From positions 21,622 to 85,621 of the forward strand of contig SSBO01000012.1 of NCBI GenBank assembly GCA_005281725.1: a stretch of 64,000 nt of DNA. The letters are read 5' to 3'. Positions 1 to 23,200 of the stretch are shown piece after piece. Positions within the stretch are counted from its first letter, which is position 1, and the number at the start of each line of letters is the position of its first letter. Under the pieces are notes generated by a model. It was not told the origin of the DNA. It searched no databases and worked only from the letters and a program-made list of their open reading frames with translations. This DNA is from Wuchereria bancrofti (Eukaryota > Nematoda > Chromadorea > Rhabditida > Onchocercidae). The translations under genes were made by a program, and so were the position numbers.

Positions 1-21
1 TCAATTTTTGAAATAATTTAG

Positions 22-183
22 GAATACCAAACGAGCAATCTGCCAAGTGTGCAACTCATTGATGGTATGTTTTATGTCGTTTGTTTGATAACTTTGATAA
101 TTAGTGCCGCGCAGTTACTAATTTTCTATCCTTTTGCTTTAAAATGCTCAGTTAAAAATTCCAAGGATGATATTTTTGTATAA
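22..183 (+). CDS. 3'-terminal exon of an unidentified membrane protein (partial)
   Basis: An acceptor (AATTTAG) at 21 opens a reading frame of 53 codons that ends at TAA 181-183. The rest of the gene lies outside the window. The peptide has a polar start, then a hydrophobic stretch (about residues 15-40, beginning LIDGMFYVVCLITLIIS) that would form a membrane helix, followed by a short charged tail. A helix preceded by an acidic residue and followed almost at once by the C-terminus is the arrangement of TM4 in cys-loop ligand-gated channels, but this is only a resemblance and no diagnostic motif is present. A possible donor (GGTATG) at about 64 would shorten the exon. The codon pattern is richer in GC than the flanking DNA, which supports real coding. 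Confidence 0.5.
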   Translation, partial: EYQTSNLPSVQLIDGMFYVVCLITLIISAAQLLIFYPFALKCSVKNSKDDIFV

Positions 184-5311
<5,128 letters not shown>

Positions 5312-7065
5312 TCTTATCACTATTCTAATCATTCTTAATCATCATTCTACTATCATTCTTTCTTCTTTCATCTCCTATAAACTTTCATAAATTTTATTAT
5401 TGATTTATAAAAGATAATATATATATATCTTAGGTCAAAATCTTCCAATTTTTTTTAAAAAAAAAATTCACACATATCCAAGAATTACCAATCATTTCTC
5501 TTTTTTTTTCAATTTCTAATTTAAATTACAATAGTTAGTGTTAGTAATTCTTCAGAATAAATGTATTTATTCTCAAATTCACATGTCTGTTTTTTCCTAA
5601 ATTAAGAAAAAAAAAACCAGGAAAGAATTATTTAAGTATTATATTCATTGAAATCATATATAAATATCGAAAAATATTGCATCAGGAAATATAAAAACTG
5701 TTCCATGTTTTATTTTCTTTTGAAATAAATTAATAGGATTTTGGCAAATTTAGTTGTTCATTGGCTTTTTTTCTTTTTTAATAAAAATCGATAGCTCTCA
5801 AATAATGAAAATGTATCATCATATCATCGAACTCTTTCATAATGTAAATAAAATGATATCTTTGGAAAATACTACGTTCTTTCTTTTTTACACTTTTTTT
5901 TTCATATATTTCTTTTTATATCGCTATTTATATAATTTCCTCTTTTCTTACTGTTATTTCTATTTCAATTATTGTTTTTTTTCTTTTGATTTTACCGTAC
6001 GTGTATTGCTGATCATATTCTGTTCATCACATTTACATAAACTAAAATACATCTGTACACATAGATGCATGCATTATGTGATACTTCAAGAGAATTCAAG
6101 TGCATTGGTAAATAGAATTCATTAATGAAATTAATTCTGCATGTTAAACTCGAGAATATGTTACTACTTATTATCAATGGTAGTAATTTAATAGATAAGT
6201 GAAAATTACCATATCTTAATATGAAATAATAAAATACAAGATGTAAAAAAAAAAGTATGTAATCAAAAGGAATTAAAGCGATATTCAAATTGAACCAAGA
6301 GATGAAATATTCTCCTTCAACGAAAAAAAAAAAAGAACTCAAACATTAAATATACATAAAAAGAAAACTCCAATACTAAGTGTAAATATTAAATAGAAAA
6401 AAAAAAAGGAACTCAAATATAAAACAAAATATGCAACCTAAGACTACAACAATCAGCACGATGAATAAAATAGAATGGTTAAAAATTTTGTTTCGAATCG
6501 AAAATATCTGATCATGTCTTTATCAAACAACTATAGTGAGACATGCAATAGTAATGTATTTAAATAAATAATATTAAAGAAAATCAATTCCAGTAATTCG
6601 TGTTTCATTAGCATAATATATATATATATATATATAAAACATTAAATCAAAATCATTATGTAAAAGAAATTTTAAACATAAATTTTTTTCTTGATGCTAA
6701 AACTTAGTATTTTTATGTATCAAAATTATATTTTCTTAAAAATAAATGAAACAAATAAAAATCTCGTTAAAATGTTAAATTATTACATGAAATAATAAAA
6801 TGTTTCAGAATATATGATGAAAATTATTTTTTTACGAGTGAAAAAATTGGAAATTCTATCCAATAATTCAATTGTTTCTTCCAACAATGAGTACTAAACT
6901 AACCATTGCAAATTTTTATATTCATGAATAGGAATATGGTTTTATAAATAATTTCTAATACTAACTGTTTAAAAAAGAAGAAAGAAAAAAGAAGTTCAGT
7001 TTAATTAACATACTAGAAACCAAACAGTTACAGAGATCTATTATGCAACTAATAAAATGATAAAG
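5312..7065. other. Convergent intergenic region between Rab27 and URI genes
   Basis: Two genes converge here. AATAAA at 5556-5561 is a possible Rab27 polyadenylation signal. A TA dinucleotide run lies at 6616-6636. Open frames at 5754-6125 (+) and 6013-6342 (-) are rich in F, Y and I, overlap each other and have no domain, so I regard them as chance. Confidence 0.6.
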
Positions 7066-11414
<4,349 letters not shown>

Positions 11415-12551
11415 TGCTGGAAAAATTATCATATACTATTGACAATGGACAATTTTATGATTAATTATGTCCAATTCATCATTCAAATATATCATACCCT
11501 ATTAAAAAATTCCTTTCTTAAAAAGAAAGAAAAAGACAAGCAAAACCCAGTATAATTATTTAACAGTTTGATAATTGATTAATTAATTAATTAATAGGAA
11601 TAATAATAGCGTTAATAGTAATAATTAATAGCAATAATATTAATATTAACAATAATAATAATAATGAGAAATAATATTTTTTGCGATTTAACCATTTAAC
11701 CACCATGTATTCTACCAAGGATCCTAAAAGAAAACATCAGTTTAATCAGTTTAGTAAAAATTTAAAACATAATATTTATTAAAAAATTGAAAGATAATAT
11801 TTATCGTTTGCTTTTTTGAAAAAAAATTTTCTTCAAAAAAAAAAAAAAAACAGCAAATTAGTAAAAGAGATGTTAAAAAAAAGAAAAAAAAAATTATTAT
11901 AAATCTCTGCAAATATTAATTTGATATTTTCAATCATACTAACATATCATATCAATTCTGTGAATGAGAAAAAAAAAATATGCAAAGCATATCGCTAACC
12001 AATGAAATCATTATTTTATTATCACCATAAAAATTATGTAATAAACGGAGAATAAAAAAAAAAAAGAGAAAGACATAGAGGCGTTGTTTTCTGAGCATGA
12101 TTATCACAATATTTATCAAATATACAGAAACTCAATGAGCTATTTTTCTTCAAAACTTTCATCATCTTTATGTTTCTTTCTTTTATCTTTATTTTCACCT
12201 TAATCTTAAAGTAATTACTTTTTTTTTGATTTTTTTTTCACATTTTTTCATCTTCACATTATTAGATTAATAATACTTATTATTAGCTAATTATTTGTTA
12301 AACATTTTTGCACATGTATGAAATATGGTAAGACAAATAAGGAAAAAAATTTTGTAATCACTAATCATTTATTTTTCCTTCACTCATTCTCATATCACCC
12401 TTTTTCATTAGCTTTTTTTTTATGATTTTGATTTAAAAAATGATTTAAATGATTTGAAAAATTTTCAACTTTCAAACATTTCATCTCATCATACTACTGC
12501 AACAATAACAATAACAATACACAATATACAAACATCATCGATTAATACTTC
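11415..12551. other. Intergenic region between URI and the D-amino-acid oxidase gene
   Basis: I see no gene in this 1.1 kb. It is simple AT-rich sequence, including a TAAT/AATAAT stretch at about 11575-11665 and several A and T homopolymers. It would hold the URI promoter and the oxidase 3' UTR. Confidence 0.6.
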
Positions 12552-15500
12552 TTATTCATGATTAACATTGCTACTACTGATACCGCTGCCTATGATAAGA
12601 TCAGCAACTGTTTCAGCGCAACCCCAACCTAATGTTAAACCATGTCCACCATGACCATAATTGTGTACAATCTAAAAAAAAAGAATAAAGAATGCTTTAA
12701 AAATAAAACAAAAAAAACAAACAAAACAAAGAAATTAAGTTATCCAAAATAACCATCAATTCTAAATCTTAAAATAATGCACGATCCTAAATTTTTGGCA
12801 CAATGATTATTCAATAGATGTAGAATAATAATTAAAATAAACAATAAAATTAATCTCCCAAAATGATTATTTCATATTGATTATCAAGTGGCAATTTTTG
12901 TAGAATATATTATCATGAATTAGATGTCATTATGCTGAATGATTATTATATTTCATATGTCTTCAAAAACTGAATAATATTCAAGAAACAGCCAGTATGC
13001 CTATTTAAAACAAACTTTACTTAGCTACTGATGATAATGAAGCAACAAACTTTAACTATTTTCTCGTCAGAAGTTTTCTTGAATTTTGGAGCTGGGAAAC
13101 GAATTGTTGTCATTTCCAGTCGAATACCTCCCTTACGACCCGGTCTTAAACCAGACCATTCATTCAAAATAGCTGCACCCTATGAAATGACAGTTATTCA
13201 TCACTTCGTTAATTAATTTTGCAATTTTAAGTCGGACATTAAACTATGAAGAAGTCGAAAAGCTTAATTTTGTAATTTGTCTTATTACTGCAACTATTAT
13301 TTTATGGCCTGAATTAAGTACACTAAATTCAACAATATTTTTTCAGCCTTAATATATAATTTAATAATGAGTTACGGTTGATCAGTTAGAGTTAAATATG
13401 ACAGACAGAGTAAGTGTATCAAATGTGTCAATTAAATTTCCTCATCAGATAAGGCTTAATAGGATATCGGTGTTACATTTCCCTTCTAAGATTCACATTA
13501 AAAAAAAAAAAGCATAAACTTTAAAATATGTCTGTATCAATAATTTAAATTTAAAAAAAAAAAGGAAAAAACAGAAAAAATGTTACATCCGGAAAATATT
13601 TGACGAACTAATTAATGTTTCGTTAAATTTCCGACTATTAAAATTTCAACACCGTTAACTTTACCACATCTTATACATACTTTAATTGCTGGCTGCAATC
13701 GATAGTATCGATTAAGGATATCGTCCCGATCAGCAGGTGTAATTTCAAGATCATATCTACCACTTTGTTTTACAGAACCGATAAATACTTTATCTGTACT
13801 GAAAATATATATTAAAAAAAAAAAAAAAAAAGAATGTAATTTTGATGTCAGAACAATTTTACAAAAGATAATAATAAATGAAAAATAAAAACTAACGTTG
13901 GTATAGAAAATGTATCAAATCTTTTGTACAGAAAATGCTTATGCCATGTTGCATTAACCTGAAATAATATTACATTAAATTTCTGTAATGTAAGATTATT
14001 TAGATGAAATAAAAATAAAAAAAGAGGAAAAAAATTTTTAATAATAATAAACATAGGAGAATATGACTGAATATATCATTAAGTCATTATGTTAAAAAAT
14101 TGATCGTTTTTTTTTTTTTCATAAAAACAGAAAGAGGGAGCATATGACATGTGAACATCCCATTGTTCACGCAGTTTGTTTATTCAATCGTTAAAATTTA
14201 ATTTTATAACTAAAATATGATATGAGTGTGATAACAGTATTGCTATAATAGATTCTCAAAATATTAAGCTAATTAAAAAAAGATATGTGGTCAAAAGTAA
14301 AATGCAAATCATTTAAAAAAAAAGTACTAGAAATGAAATATGTTTATAAAATGTACTAAAAACGAAACATTTACAAAACAAACTCCTCGATCAGTTCATT
14401 ATTAGCTCACACATAATCTTAGCATTTCATTTCAAAATGAAATATGAATTAATTTATTTTAAATATAAACTAGTTTATTGAGAAATATGCTATCAAATAT
14501 TACTTCAAATATAATGCCTCGTATTGGAAACATGTTCTTGTCATCACCATCACCTGCTACTTTACCACCATTTAAACCTGCACAATTCACGATAATATCG
14601 AATTCATCGAACAGCTATAAATAATCTAATATTATTCATTTAATTTAAAATAATATAACATTTACCTAATTTAAAGTAATCTAATATCATTTACTTAATT
14701 TAAAATCATTTCTGCAATGTTCATTATCATAACACTTTAATCAGTTTAAGATTAAAATAAGGTAGAAACCTAATCTTTTAGGAATCATTCTAATGTGCAT
14801 TTTTATTTTTATAAGTATATGATGCTTTGATTATTTTCAACCACATTTCTTAATCATAATAAATAAAATAAAAGTAATTAGTAATAAAAATAATAATAAC
14901 AATAGAGAAAAATAATAGTAAAATAAAATAAGACATATAGTATTAAAAATAACAGTAAAATAAGTTATATACCATAAAAAAAAGGAAAAAATTTGATCAT
15001 ATTATTTAAAACTTAATTAAAATTTTGAATATTATTATTTAGAAAAAAACATAACTTTTTTTCTTTTTTTCTTAACCATAATAAATAAAGTCCTAATAAT
15101 TATTTGTTTTATTTTAGTTCAGACATCATTTCATCAATACTTTTGCTTTCAAAAACCACCAAATTAAAAAATTTTCAATTTATCATTAATTTGACCTAGT
15201 AGTAGTAGTAATAATAATAATAATAATATAACAATAACAATAGCAATAAATAATAAATAATTAATAATAATAATAATTGATTATTTAAAATGATTGGTAG
15301 TAGAAATTAAAAATAAAAATGTAAACTTACGTCTCTAACTGTATTAATGTGACGTTTTATAAAACGTACACCTTTTGCTAATAATTGCTTTTTTATCCAT
15401 GGTATATATTTACCACCTTCTGTTGTATATGTTGTAAAATGTATCGCAAAAATATGATCAATTTCACTTTGATCAGCAAATTGTTGCATTTCATTTTCAC

Positions 15501-17824
15501 GAAGATAACGAAAATTGTAAACAATATCACCATAAATTTCATCCTTCAAAATAATTTTAATTCAAAAATTTTGACATACTTGAGGGAAAAAAATACATAT
15601 ACATCAACACATATATTTTAATAGAATTCAAAGCACAAAAAAAAAGACGTAATTTGGTTCCAGAAACTCATTAATTTTGATATTTAAAAAAAAAAAAACA
15701 ATAATTTTGATACGTTCTTTTAAGAAAGCATAATTTTGGTGTAATCTAAAAATTAAGCATTAATTTTGGCGAATTCCAAAAATCAAAAATAAATTTTATA
15801 GGAAAAAAAAATTAAATTATAAAACTTGTTCAACAAGTTCTGTCAAATTTGTTGATAAAATATATCCCGATAACAAATTAACACCAGAGATTTCACCACC
15901 ATATTCTCGAAATAATTTAGCATAACGATTAAATGAACGTTTTCCATAAGCTCTGAAAAAGAAAAATTAGAAAAAAACGAATTTATAACTTTTTTTTCAA
16001 CTCGTAAAATTATTAATTATAATTTATTAGATGTAATGAAATGATTAATTTAAATAAAGCTTACAATGATAACAAACAATGAATGGAATTCAAAATATTT
16101 CAATACATGACATGCACCAAAAGAGTTCGTAAATTATCAAATTGTAAAATCATTTAAAATAGAATTTTACTGCAATTATTTCTCCTTTTTACTAAAGAAT
16201 CATACTAGGAATAAAGGAACAAAATCCCTTCTATCAATTTGACATATATATATTCTGCAGATCACAAACTCTAGTCTTCTTTCGCTATTTTTCTTTTTCT
16301 TTTTTGAATTTGTTGTAATATTTTTAACTGAAAATCGATTTAACAAAATAAATAACATCTTATCATTATTTAATAGAAAAAATTTAAAAAATTTTATTAA
16401 ATCTTTTTAATTCAATCTTTTAAACTTTCACTCAAAATTCACACCTTTCATAGACATGTAAATATTGTTTAATTAATTGCAATTGCTTGAACTAATCTTT
16501 TAGTAAGATAAAAGTGAATTTTCTAACTAAATTCGTATGAACATTAATTCATTTAGAATACTGTTTTTCTTCTTCCTTTACTAATGATACAATTGAAATT
16601 ATTACTAGTAAAACAAAATAGATTTACTTAACTATTTTAATTATGTTTAATTCATTAATATTTCAATGTATTATTATGTAAAGAAGTAAAAAAAGAATGA
16701 AAACATTCACTTTATGCAGTAAAAACAACCTTTAGTAAATGGAATTAATTAACTGAATAATTTGTAATAATGGAAAAAATAGAAGAAAAAAATATAAAAT
16801 GAAAGATACATTGACAGAAGTTTTAAATCGAAGGCTATTATTTAGAAATTTTAGTTGATATATTGAACACTTTTTGCTTTTCTTCCTCTTTTTCTTTTTT
16901 TTTTTTTAAAAATCATATATTAACAAACCTGTTTTGAAATGTATCAATTCGAAATAAGCCAGCAGGACCAAAACTAACAGTTTGCTCAAATGGTACATTA
17001 TGAAAGATAGTAATATTAAGACTTGGATCACGTTCAATTAGCGCCAAAGCTGATGATGCTCCAGACGAACCTTCACCAATAATTGCCACAGATGTACGAT
17101 GGCCAATTTCTCGACAATCCGTTCGTACTTTAAACAAATTTTTTTTTATTCTATTTTTATTTTTTATTTTTTGTTATTTCTAATAAATATAACTAGCTTT
17201 TTCATTTTCATCAATTATTAGTTGATTAATTCATTACTCAATTGCTAGAATTAAAAATCGATGAAATATAAGAATATATTAAAATAATGTATTACTTTGT
17301 AACATAATTGAAATTTGTTATTCCAAAAATTTTATTTTCTTTTAAGAAATATAAATATAAATTTGCTAACCATACTATAAATTCCACTCATATTACATAT
17401 TTTTTTTTTACTTTGTTAACAGTAATTTCATTCAATTCTTCATCAGCTAAAATCTATTTTGTTATTTTACAATTCATCTAGGTTCTTTTATTTTGGCGCA
17501 CTTCTATTTAATGTTATAATTACCCTTAAAATGTATAAAATAAAGTAATTTCCTACGTCAATATATTGAAAAAAAAAAAAAGAAAAAATAGACCAGATTA
17601 ATTAAGTTGCTCTTTGTCAAATAATATTAATAGCCTTTCGATAATTTTTAAAATATTTAAAAAAAAAAAGAAAAACAATTTTTTTCCTTATTCAGCAAAT
17701 GTATCATCATCAAATATAATAATATTATGAGAAAATTATAATTTAAACAAAATGAAATTTGCAAAAGAAAAAAAGAATTTCACAAACCTATAGCCATTGC
17801 AATAAGTAATATCAGCAGATGCAT
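12552..17824 (-). CDS. Secreted-type D-aspartate / D-amino-acid oxidase
   Basis: Exons in transcription order: 17788-17824, 16929-17127, 15826-15952, 15331-15543, 14504-14614, 13897-13958, 13681-13798, 13051-13179, 12552-12671. They give 371 residues, close to the family length. The first exon encodes a hydrophobic leader ([13 protein letters not shown]) that looks like a cleavable signal peptide. The FAD-binding GEGSSG is at 30-35, CAGLNGGK marks the mid-domain, GLRPGRK at 299-305 carries the arginine that binds the substrate carboxylate, and [15 protein letters not shown] at 335-349 is the flavin-binding C-terminal signature. The enzyme oxidises D-amino acids to keto acids, ammonia and hydrogen peroxide. 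There is no peroxisomal SKL-type end (the protein ends NVNHE), so with the leader it should leave the cell, as reported for C. elegans DDO-3. Preference for D-Asp over neutral D-amino acids is inferred, not shown. Confidence 0.9.
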
Positions 17825-20800
17825 TTTATCAAAATATTCCTAGAAATACACAAATGTAAAAGAAAAAAAAAATAAAGAATGCCTTCTTGCTTCTATCATT
17901 AAAGCAAAATAATTTTTAAAAAAAAATGAAAAAAAAAAATGAAAAAAAAGAAAAAAAAACAGCAAAAATATTCTTACGACGTAAAAGAAAAGGAAGAAAA
18001 AATTCTATCAATGCAACAGGTCTTTTTGGTAAGCTTTCATTCGAACTTCATAAAAAAGAAAAAAGAGAAAACCTGTTATAATCATGATAGTTTTAATCTG
18101 ATTGATTGATTAATATTTGAAAAATTTTTTATATCACCTACAGAAAGATTAACCTTGAAAATAAAACAAAAAAAAAAAACAAAAAACAAAAAAGAAAATG
18201 AACAAATGCTTATAAGTTATTCAGTTAGCTGAAGCCAAATGCAAAAAATAAAAAATTGGTTTTTGAAAAAAAAATTTTGAAACAATTGTCAATCAAGTAT
18301 AAATTGGAATGTTTTTTTTTTCATGATTTCTTGCATAAATATGAGATTGTAGATGAGATTTTAATAAAAAATCATATATGAAAAAAATTTTTCCTTTTTG
18401 AGTAAAATCAAAAAAAAAGAAAAAAAAGATAAGAATGTTTATGACAAAGGTTTTGAAAGAGTCTAAAAGTTACATTAAAATTAAGAATTAAACATTTGAT
18501 TGAATAATTATCGGAAATGAAGGGAAAATATTTGAAAATAAAAATTTTGATGGTAAAGTGCACTTGATAATTCAATCAGCTAAAGCAAATGTAATAGAAG
18601 GAAATGGTCAAACGAAACATCCTATTTTACCACTTCAATCCCTTGAGAGTATATAACATCTAAAATTAATGTATAAATTTAGATTAAATATATTATTTCA
18701 AGAATTTAATAAGTAGATTAATATAATATCTATGTATGTATTTAGGAATTTGGGAATGAATGAAAACTATGAATATCACTAAATATAATTTAAAAATTAA
18801 TTTAAACACTACGATTACTAATAAATTATTAATAAATAAATAAATAAATAACTAAATCATAAAATATGCTGTAAACGTGATGGAAGTAAGTTTAAATAAT
18901 CAACTGTAACATTAAATTTAAATTAACTAATACCTGAAGAAAAAAAAAGACTTGAAGATTAATTAAAATAATAGAAGTTTTTTTCACATAAAATTTAATT
19001 ACGCATGAGAATTTCGTATTAGATTTGATCAAAATAACAATTATAACGATTAATAATTGGTAGTAACAAATAATAATAATTAATGATATTAATAATTAAT
19101 ATTAATAACAACAACAAAATAATAATAACAATAAAATAATAATAAAAAAATAATACGAGTAATAGCAATATGGTAGTAATTCAAAATAAGGAGAGAGAAA
19201 AAATGAAGAAAAACCAGTGAATTAAGGAAAAAGCTTATTTCAAATGTTTTAACAAATCATCTGATGAGAAAAAGAAAAACCAGCAAATCAAATAGTGGAG
19301 ATGATGACGTATAGCGGGAAAAAGAAGTAGAAATAAAGATCGTAGAAGAAGAATGGAAATGGAAGAAGGGTGACAAAAAAAAAAAAAAGAAAAATGAAAG
19401 TAAAGTAAATTCCAAAAGTACCGTAAAAATTTTCACTGATCATTAATAACCATAATATTATAAATAAGGTAGCATGTGTGTGGTAATGATAACTATTTGC
19501 AATTCACATAACACTAATAATTAATAAAAACAATGGATAATAATTAGTAAGAAAAATAATAATAATAAAGACTAATAATTTAATAGTAACAACAAATTTC
19601 AAATACAAATAGACACAAAGCAATTTCAAATTTGATTATAGATTTAGAATAAATATATCAATCAAAATATCAAAATATGAATTTCCACATATAATTACTA
19701 TAATTTACCTCAATTTCAGAGATATCTCGACACAACTGATATCAAGAATGAATATCTATAAAGTGATAAGAGCAAGTTATGATGATAAACATAAAATAAA
19801 TCATAATTTAATAGATATTAAAAGAATCATTTTTATGAATGTGAATCTTACAAAAAAAAAAAAACGAAAGATTACTCTACAGAAAGACTGCTTTTTCAAT
19901 AATATTTTATAGTACTTGAAAAGAGCAAGATTAATTATCAATTATCAGCTATTAAAGAAGAAAAGATGAGATAGCAACGGAAGAATTTTTATTATAAAAT
20001 TTCATTAAACTAAAGCAGAAATTTCAGTACGGTATAAAACATTGAAAAAAATTTCATCTTTCAGTTAATTTGATCTCTTTTGCTACCACAAAAAAAAAGC
20101 ATCCCCTAAAATTAAAATCAACCTACTTTTGTTAACAACTTAAAGAAACATAATTAATTTATGACTTACAATAATAACAATAATTAATAATAATAATAAC
20201 AATAATAGTTAATAACAATAATATCAATAAAAACAATAGTTAATAATGATAACAATAGTAAAAAAAATAATAATAGTAATAAAAAACCAATAATTGTGAT
20301 ATTGTCAAAAAGTGAAGGTAGTAATGAAATAAAGAAATGAAGTATGTAGGAAACAGAGATGTAATTAGAATTCAACGAGAAGATGGATCATCAAATGAAA
20401 CAAATGAAGGAAACAAACAAATAAATTAGGTCTCTACATATAATCGTCGAAATCATTCAGTCACAAATATTCATTCATTTAATGTAAAATATAAAAAATA
20501 AAATTCATTGAAAAAAATTCTAAACTATTAGAAATGAAACAAAGAATAGAAGCAATAAAATAAAATCAACCAATTCAAATTAAAGAAAAAAAAAGCCACA
20601 AAAAAGTCAAAAAAAGAAAAAAAAAACTTATCCAACATTTGCACTTCGTTTCATTTCATTTCATTTTCATCCCTTTAATTTCTGTTTAATTCTCATAGAT
20701 CAGTTTAAATTTTTGGTTAAAAATTTCCACATATTAATAATAATCGTGGATCTTTTGTATAATGAATGAGTAGTTAAAATTGAATGATATTTAAAGAAAG

Positions 20801-22326
20801 TGAAGGTAGGATTATACGAAATAGCGAAATGTAAACATTTAGATGTAAACAATGTAAATAGATGGATAAAATTGCCGTATTCAGCGAGTTAATTCAATTT
20901 GCTAAAATAGGTTCTAAACCAAATGTCACATTGTCCAATTTGATTTCATTTTGATGATAATGAATAAAGTTCTCATAGACTGGTTGCAATTTTTAATAAT
21001 AAACGAAAATTTTTGTAAGATAGAAATATCTCCTATGTTTTCCCAGAGGACAGGTATCTAAAATTTGATTGAATTAATAAAATAATACTAAAAAACAAGT
21101 ATAAATGATAATATTAAATATTATAATTTAGAAAGACTATTCACTTATTACATTAGTAATGATAAAAAGTACAATGAATAAACGATGTTATAGTAAAAAA
21201 TGAGAAAAAATTTGATTAAATAAGTATGCGAACATATGAAAACTATTTAAGTGTAATGTAAGAACAAATCATAAATGGATAGTTGAGGAATTAATTTTGA
21301 TATGGAATAAATTAAAAAACTGAATTACTTAAATTCGGACTATTCATAACACTAACGTAATTCGCAAACATAAATATCTGCATAATGAATACTTAAAATT
21401 CTCTACGTTCTAAAGAAGTAATACATAAGTAATTTAACAAATTATTCAGAAAATTAAAAAACTCTCGTTTTTTTTTCCATTTATCTTACATGAATGTGTT
21501 TGAAAACATAAAAAAAGAAATAATATTAATTCAGATAGAAAAAAATTGCAAATCTTTCTTAATTAGAAAAAACAACCCTCTCATTTTTTATGAAAGAAAA
21601 TTTATAAAAATTTTTATTGCAACATTAAGAAAGAATTTAATGTGCGTGTTAATTATTTAACTATCTCTTTCATCTTCTTTTTTTCTTCATTATTTAAGAT
21701 CTATTTGATACTTAAATATGCTTATGATTAACAAAAAGATTTTTTTTTTACCATTTCACCTGCATTACTAATAATTATTATTAATTGATATATGTATCTA
21801 TTTTCTCTTTTCTTTTTTCTGTGTGTATATGTGTGTATGTGTGTATGTATGTATGTATGTATGTATTTGTGTGTTTATGTATGTATCTATGTATGCATGT
21901 AATGCATGTATGTAAATAGTTATGTATGCATGTGAAAAGAATTATAAATGAAAGAGAGAAATCTTTTAAACTGGATTATATGTCATTAAAACATAATAGT
22001 TGAGAAAATAGTTGACAACATGTTAATTGATATCAACAGATAAAATGATAGAAGAAAAATTCAAGTGATATTTCGAGGAATAAATTTTATCATAAAGAAG
22101 ACAAAAAGAAAAAAAAAACACCAAAATATGTTTGTTGGAGAGAAAAAAAAAGATGTGATAAAAATTGAAGATTTAATATTTTGGTTGTTAGTTGTGAAGA
22201 TTATAGAAGTATGTAATAATACAATCATATGATTTTCTATGATTGTATTATAAATTTGCAATTTTTAAGCTGTTATACATAAATAAGCCTTTAAATTTAT
22301 AGATTATGTAATAAATAAAATATACC
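17825..22326. other. Long AT-rich intergenic region
   Basis: I find no supported gene across 4.5 kb. The DNA is dominated by AAT/AAC simple sequence (for example about 19030-19160 and 20170-20290), poly-A tracts, and a GTAT-rich microsatellite at 21821-21934. Short open frames in it are low-complexity. Confidence 0.55.
21821..21934. repeat. GTAT/GTGT microsatellite
   Basis: An imperfect array of GTGT and GTAT tetranucleotides, including at least five consecutive GTAT units near 21842-21866, and then degraded GTATGCAT-type units. Confidence 0.85.
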
Positions 22327-22819
22327 TCATTGAATTATAATGTTTCCACCAAAATTCACATCCATTACAACTACCGTAGTTGAGTGGAACTCCTGAAAAA
22401 CCAATACTTAGTGCAAAGCAGTGGTACAGGTATATAATTTTAGTAATAAATAAATAGCTTGAACTTAAGTACCAATGAATGAGAAGTGTCGAATTACTAA
22501 TTTGGAAATAAAAAAATGATTTCAAATTGCCGACATTTAAGTAGCAATTCAAAAAACAATATATTTAGAAGAAAAACTTAAAAATTACATATTTAAAATT
22601 ACCACCTTTCCTGCAATGTATATTGAAACTGAAATTGAAGTGATCACCTGAAATGATTCATCAATAAGTTATTAGTTATAAGTAATTTAGTAATTTAGAA
22701 ATAAATCAAAAGCATAAATCTAATTTCTTTTAACACTATTCTATAGGAGCGAAAAAATTTACAGCGTCACATCGTAATTCATACAAAAAATTTCCCCATA
22801 ATTTACCATTATTTGTCAT
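22327..22819 (-). CDS. Tentative three-exon small gene (54 residues)
   Basis: Three short blocks with good splice borders can be joined: 22763-22819 (starts ATG), 22606-22647, and 22327-22392 (ends TGA). All junctions are phase 0 and the sum is 165 bases, or 54 residues, beginning MTNNGKLWGNFLYELRCDA and ending NFGGNIIIQ. The acceptors are ATTTCAG and TTTTTCAG; the donors are GTAAAT and GTGGTA. I do not recognise the product. The last two blocks are also open in a second frame, giving a cysteine- and tryptophan-containing peptide (CNGCEFWWKHYNSM) that would need a different first exon. It lies 382 bases downstream of the TAF11 stop on the same strand, so it could also be an untranslated or chance structure. 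Confidence 0.25.
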
Positions 22820-23200
22820 TGCAATCAGATTGTATAAAGCAAGAAATGATCAAAATTCTGACTTTTATTCATTCAGTATTATTGCTAATTAGGATCAAAC
22901 AGGAATAACAGGAAGTTATAAAAATCGAGCAAAATGAGAAGCAATGAATGTGTAGCAATTGATACTTCATGTTTACCGCATATTGCTAAGAAAATTACTA
23001 AACAGGATTTTGATTTTTCAAGATTTTTGAGAAAAAAAAAACCTCCAAGATTTACATCAGAAAAAAATCAAGCAATTAAACGGAGCAACAATCAATTACC
23101 TTCCCGACATTAAATAGTTTCACTAAAAAAAAAAGTCAGCAAAATAAAAAGAAAAGCGACATTTCATTGCCTATATAAAACGATATGATACATAACAAAA

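Noticed and set aside
5754..6342. Overlapping ORFs on both strands (123 and 109 codons)
   Set aside because: They are rich in Phe, Tyr, Ile and Leu from T- and A-rich DNA, overlap antisense to each other, and show no domain or splice context.
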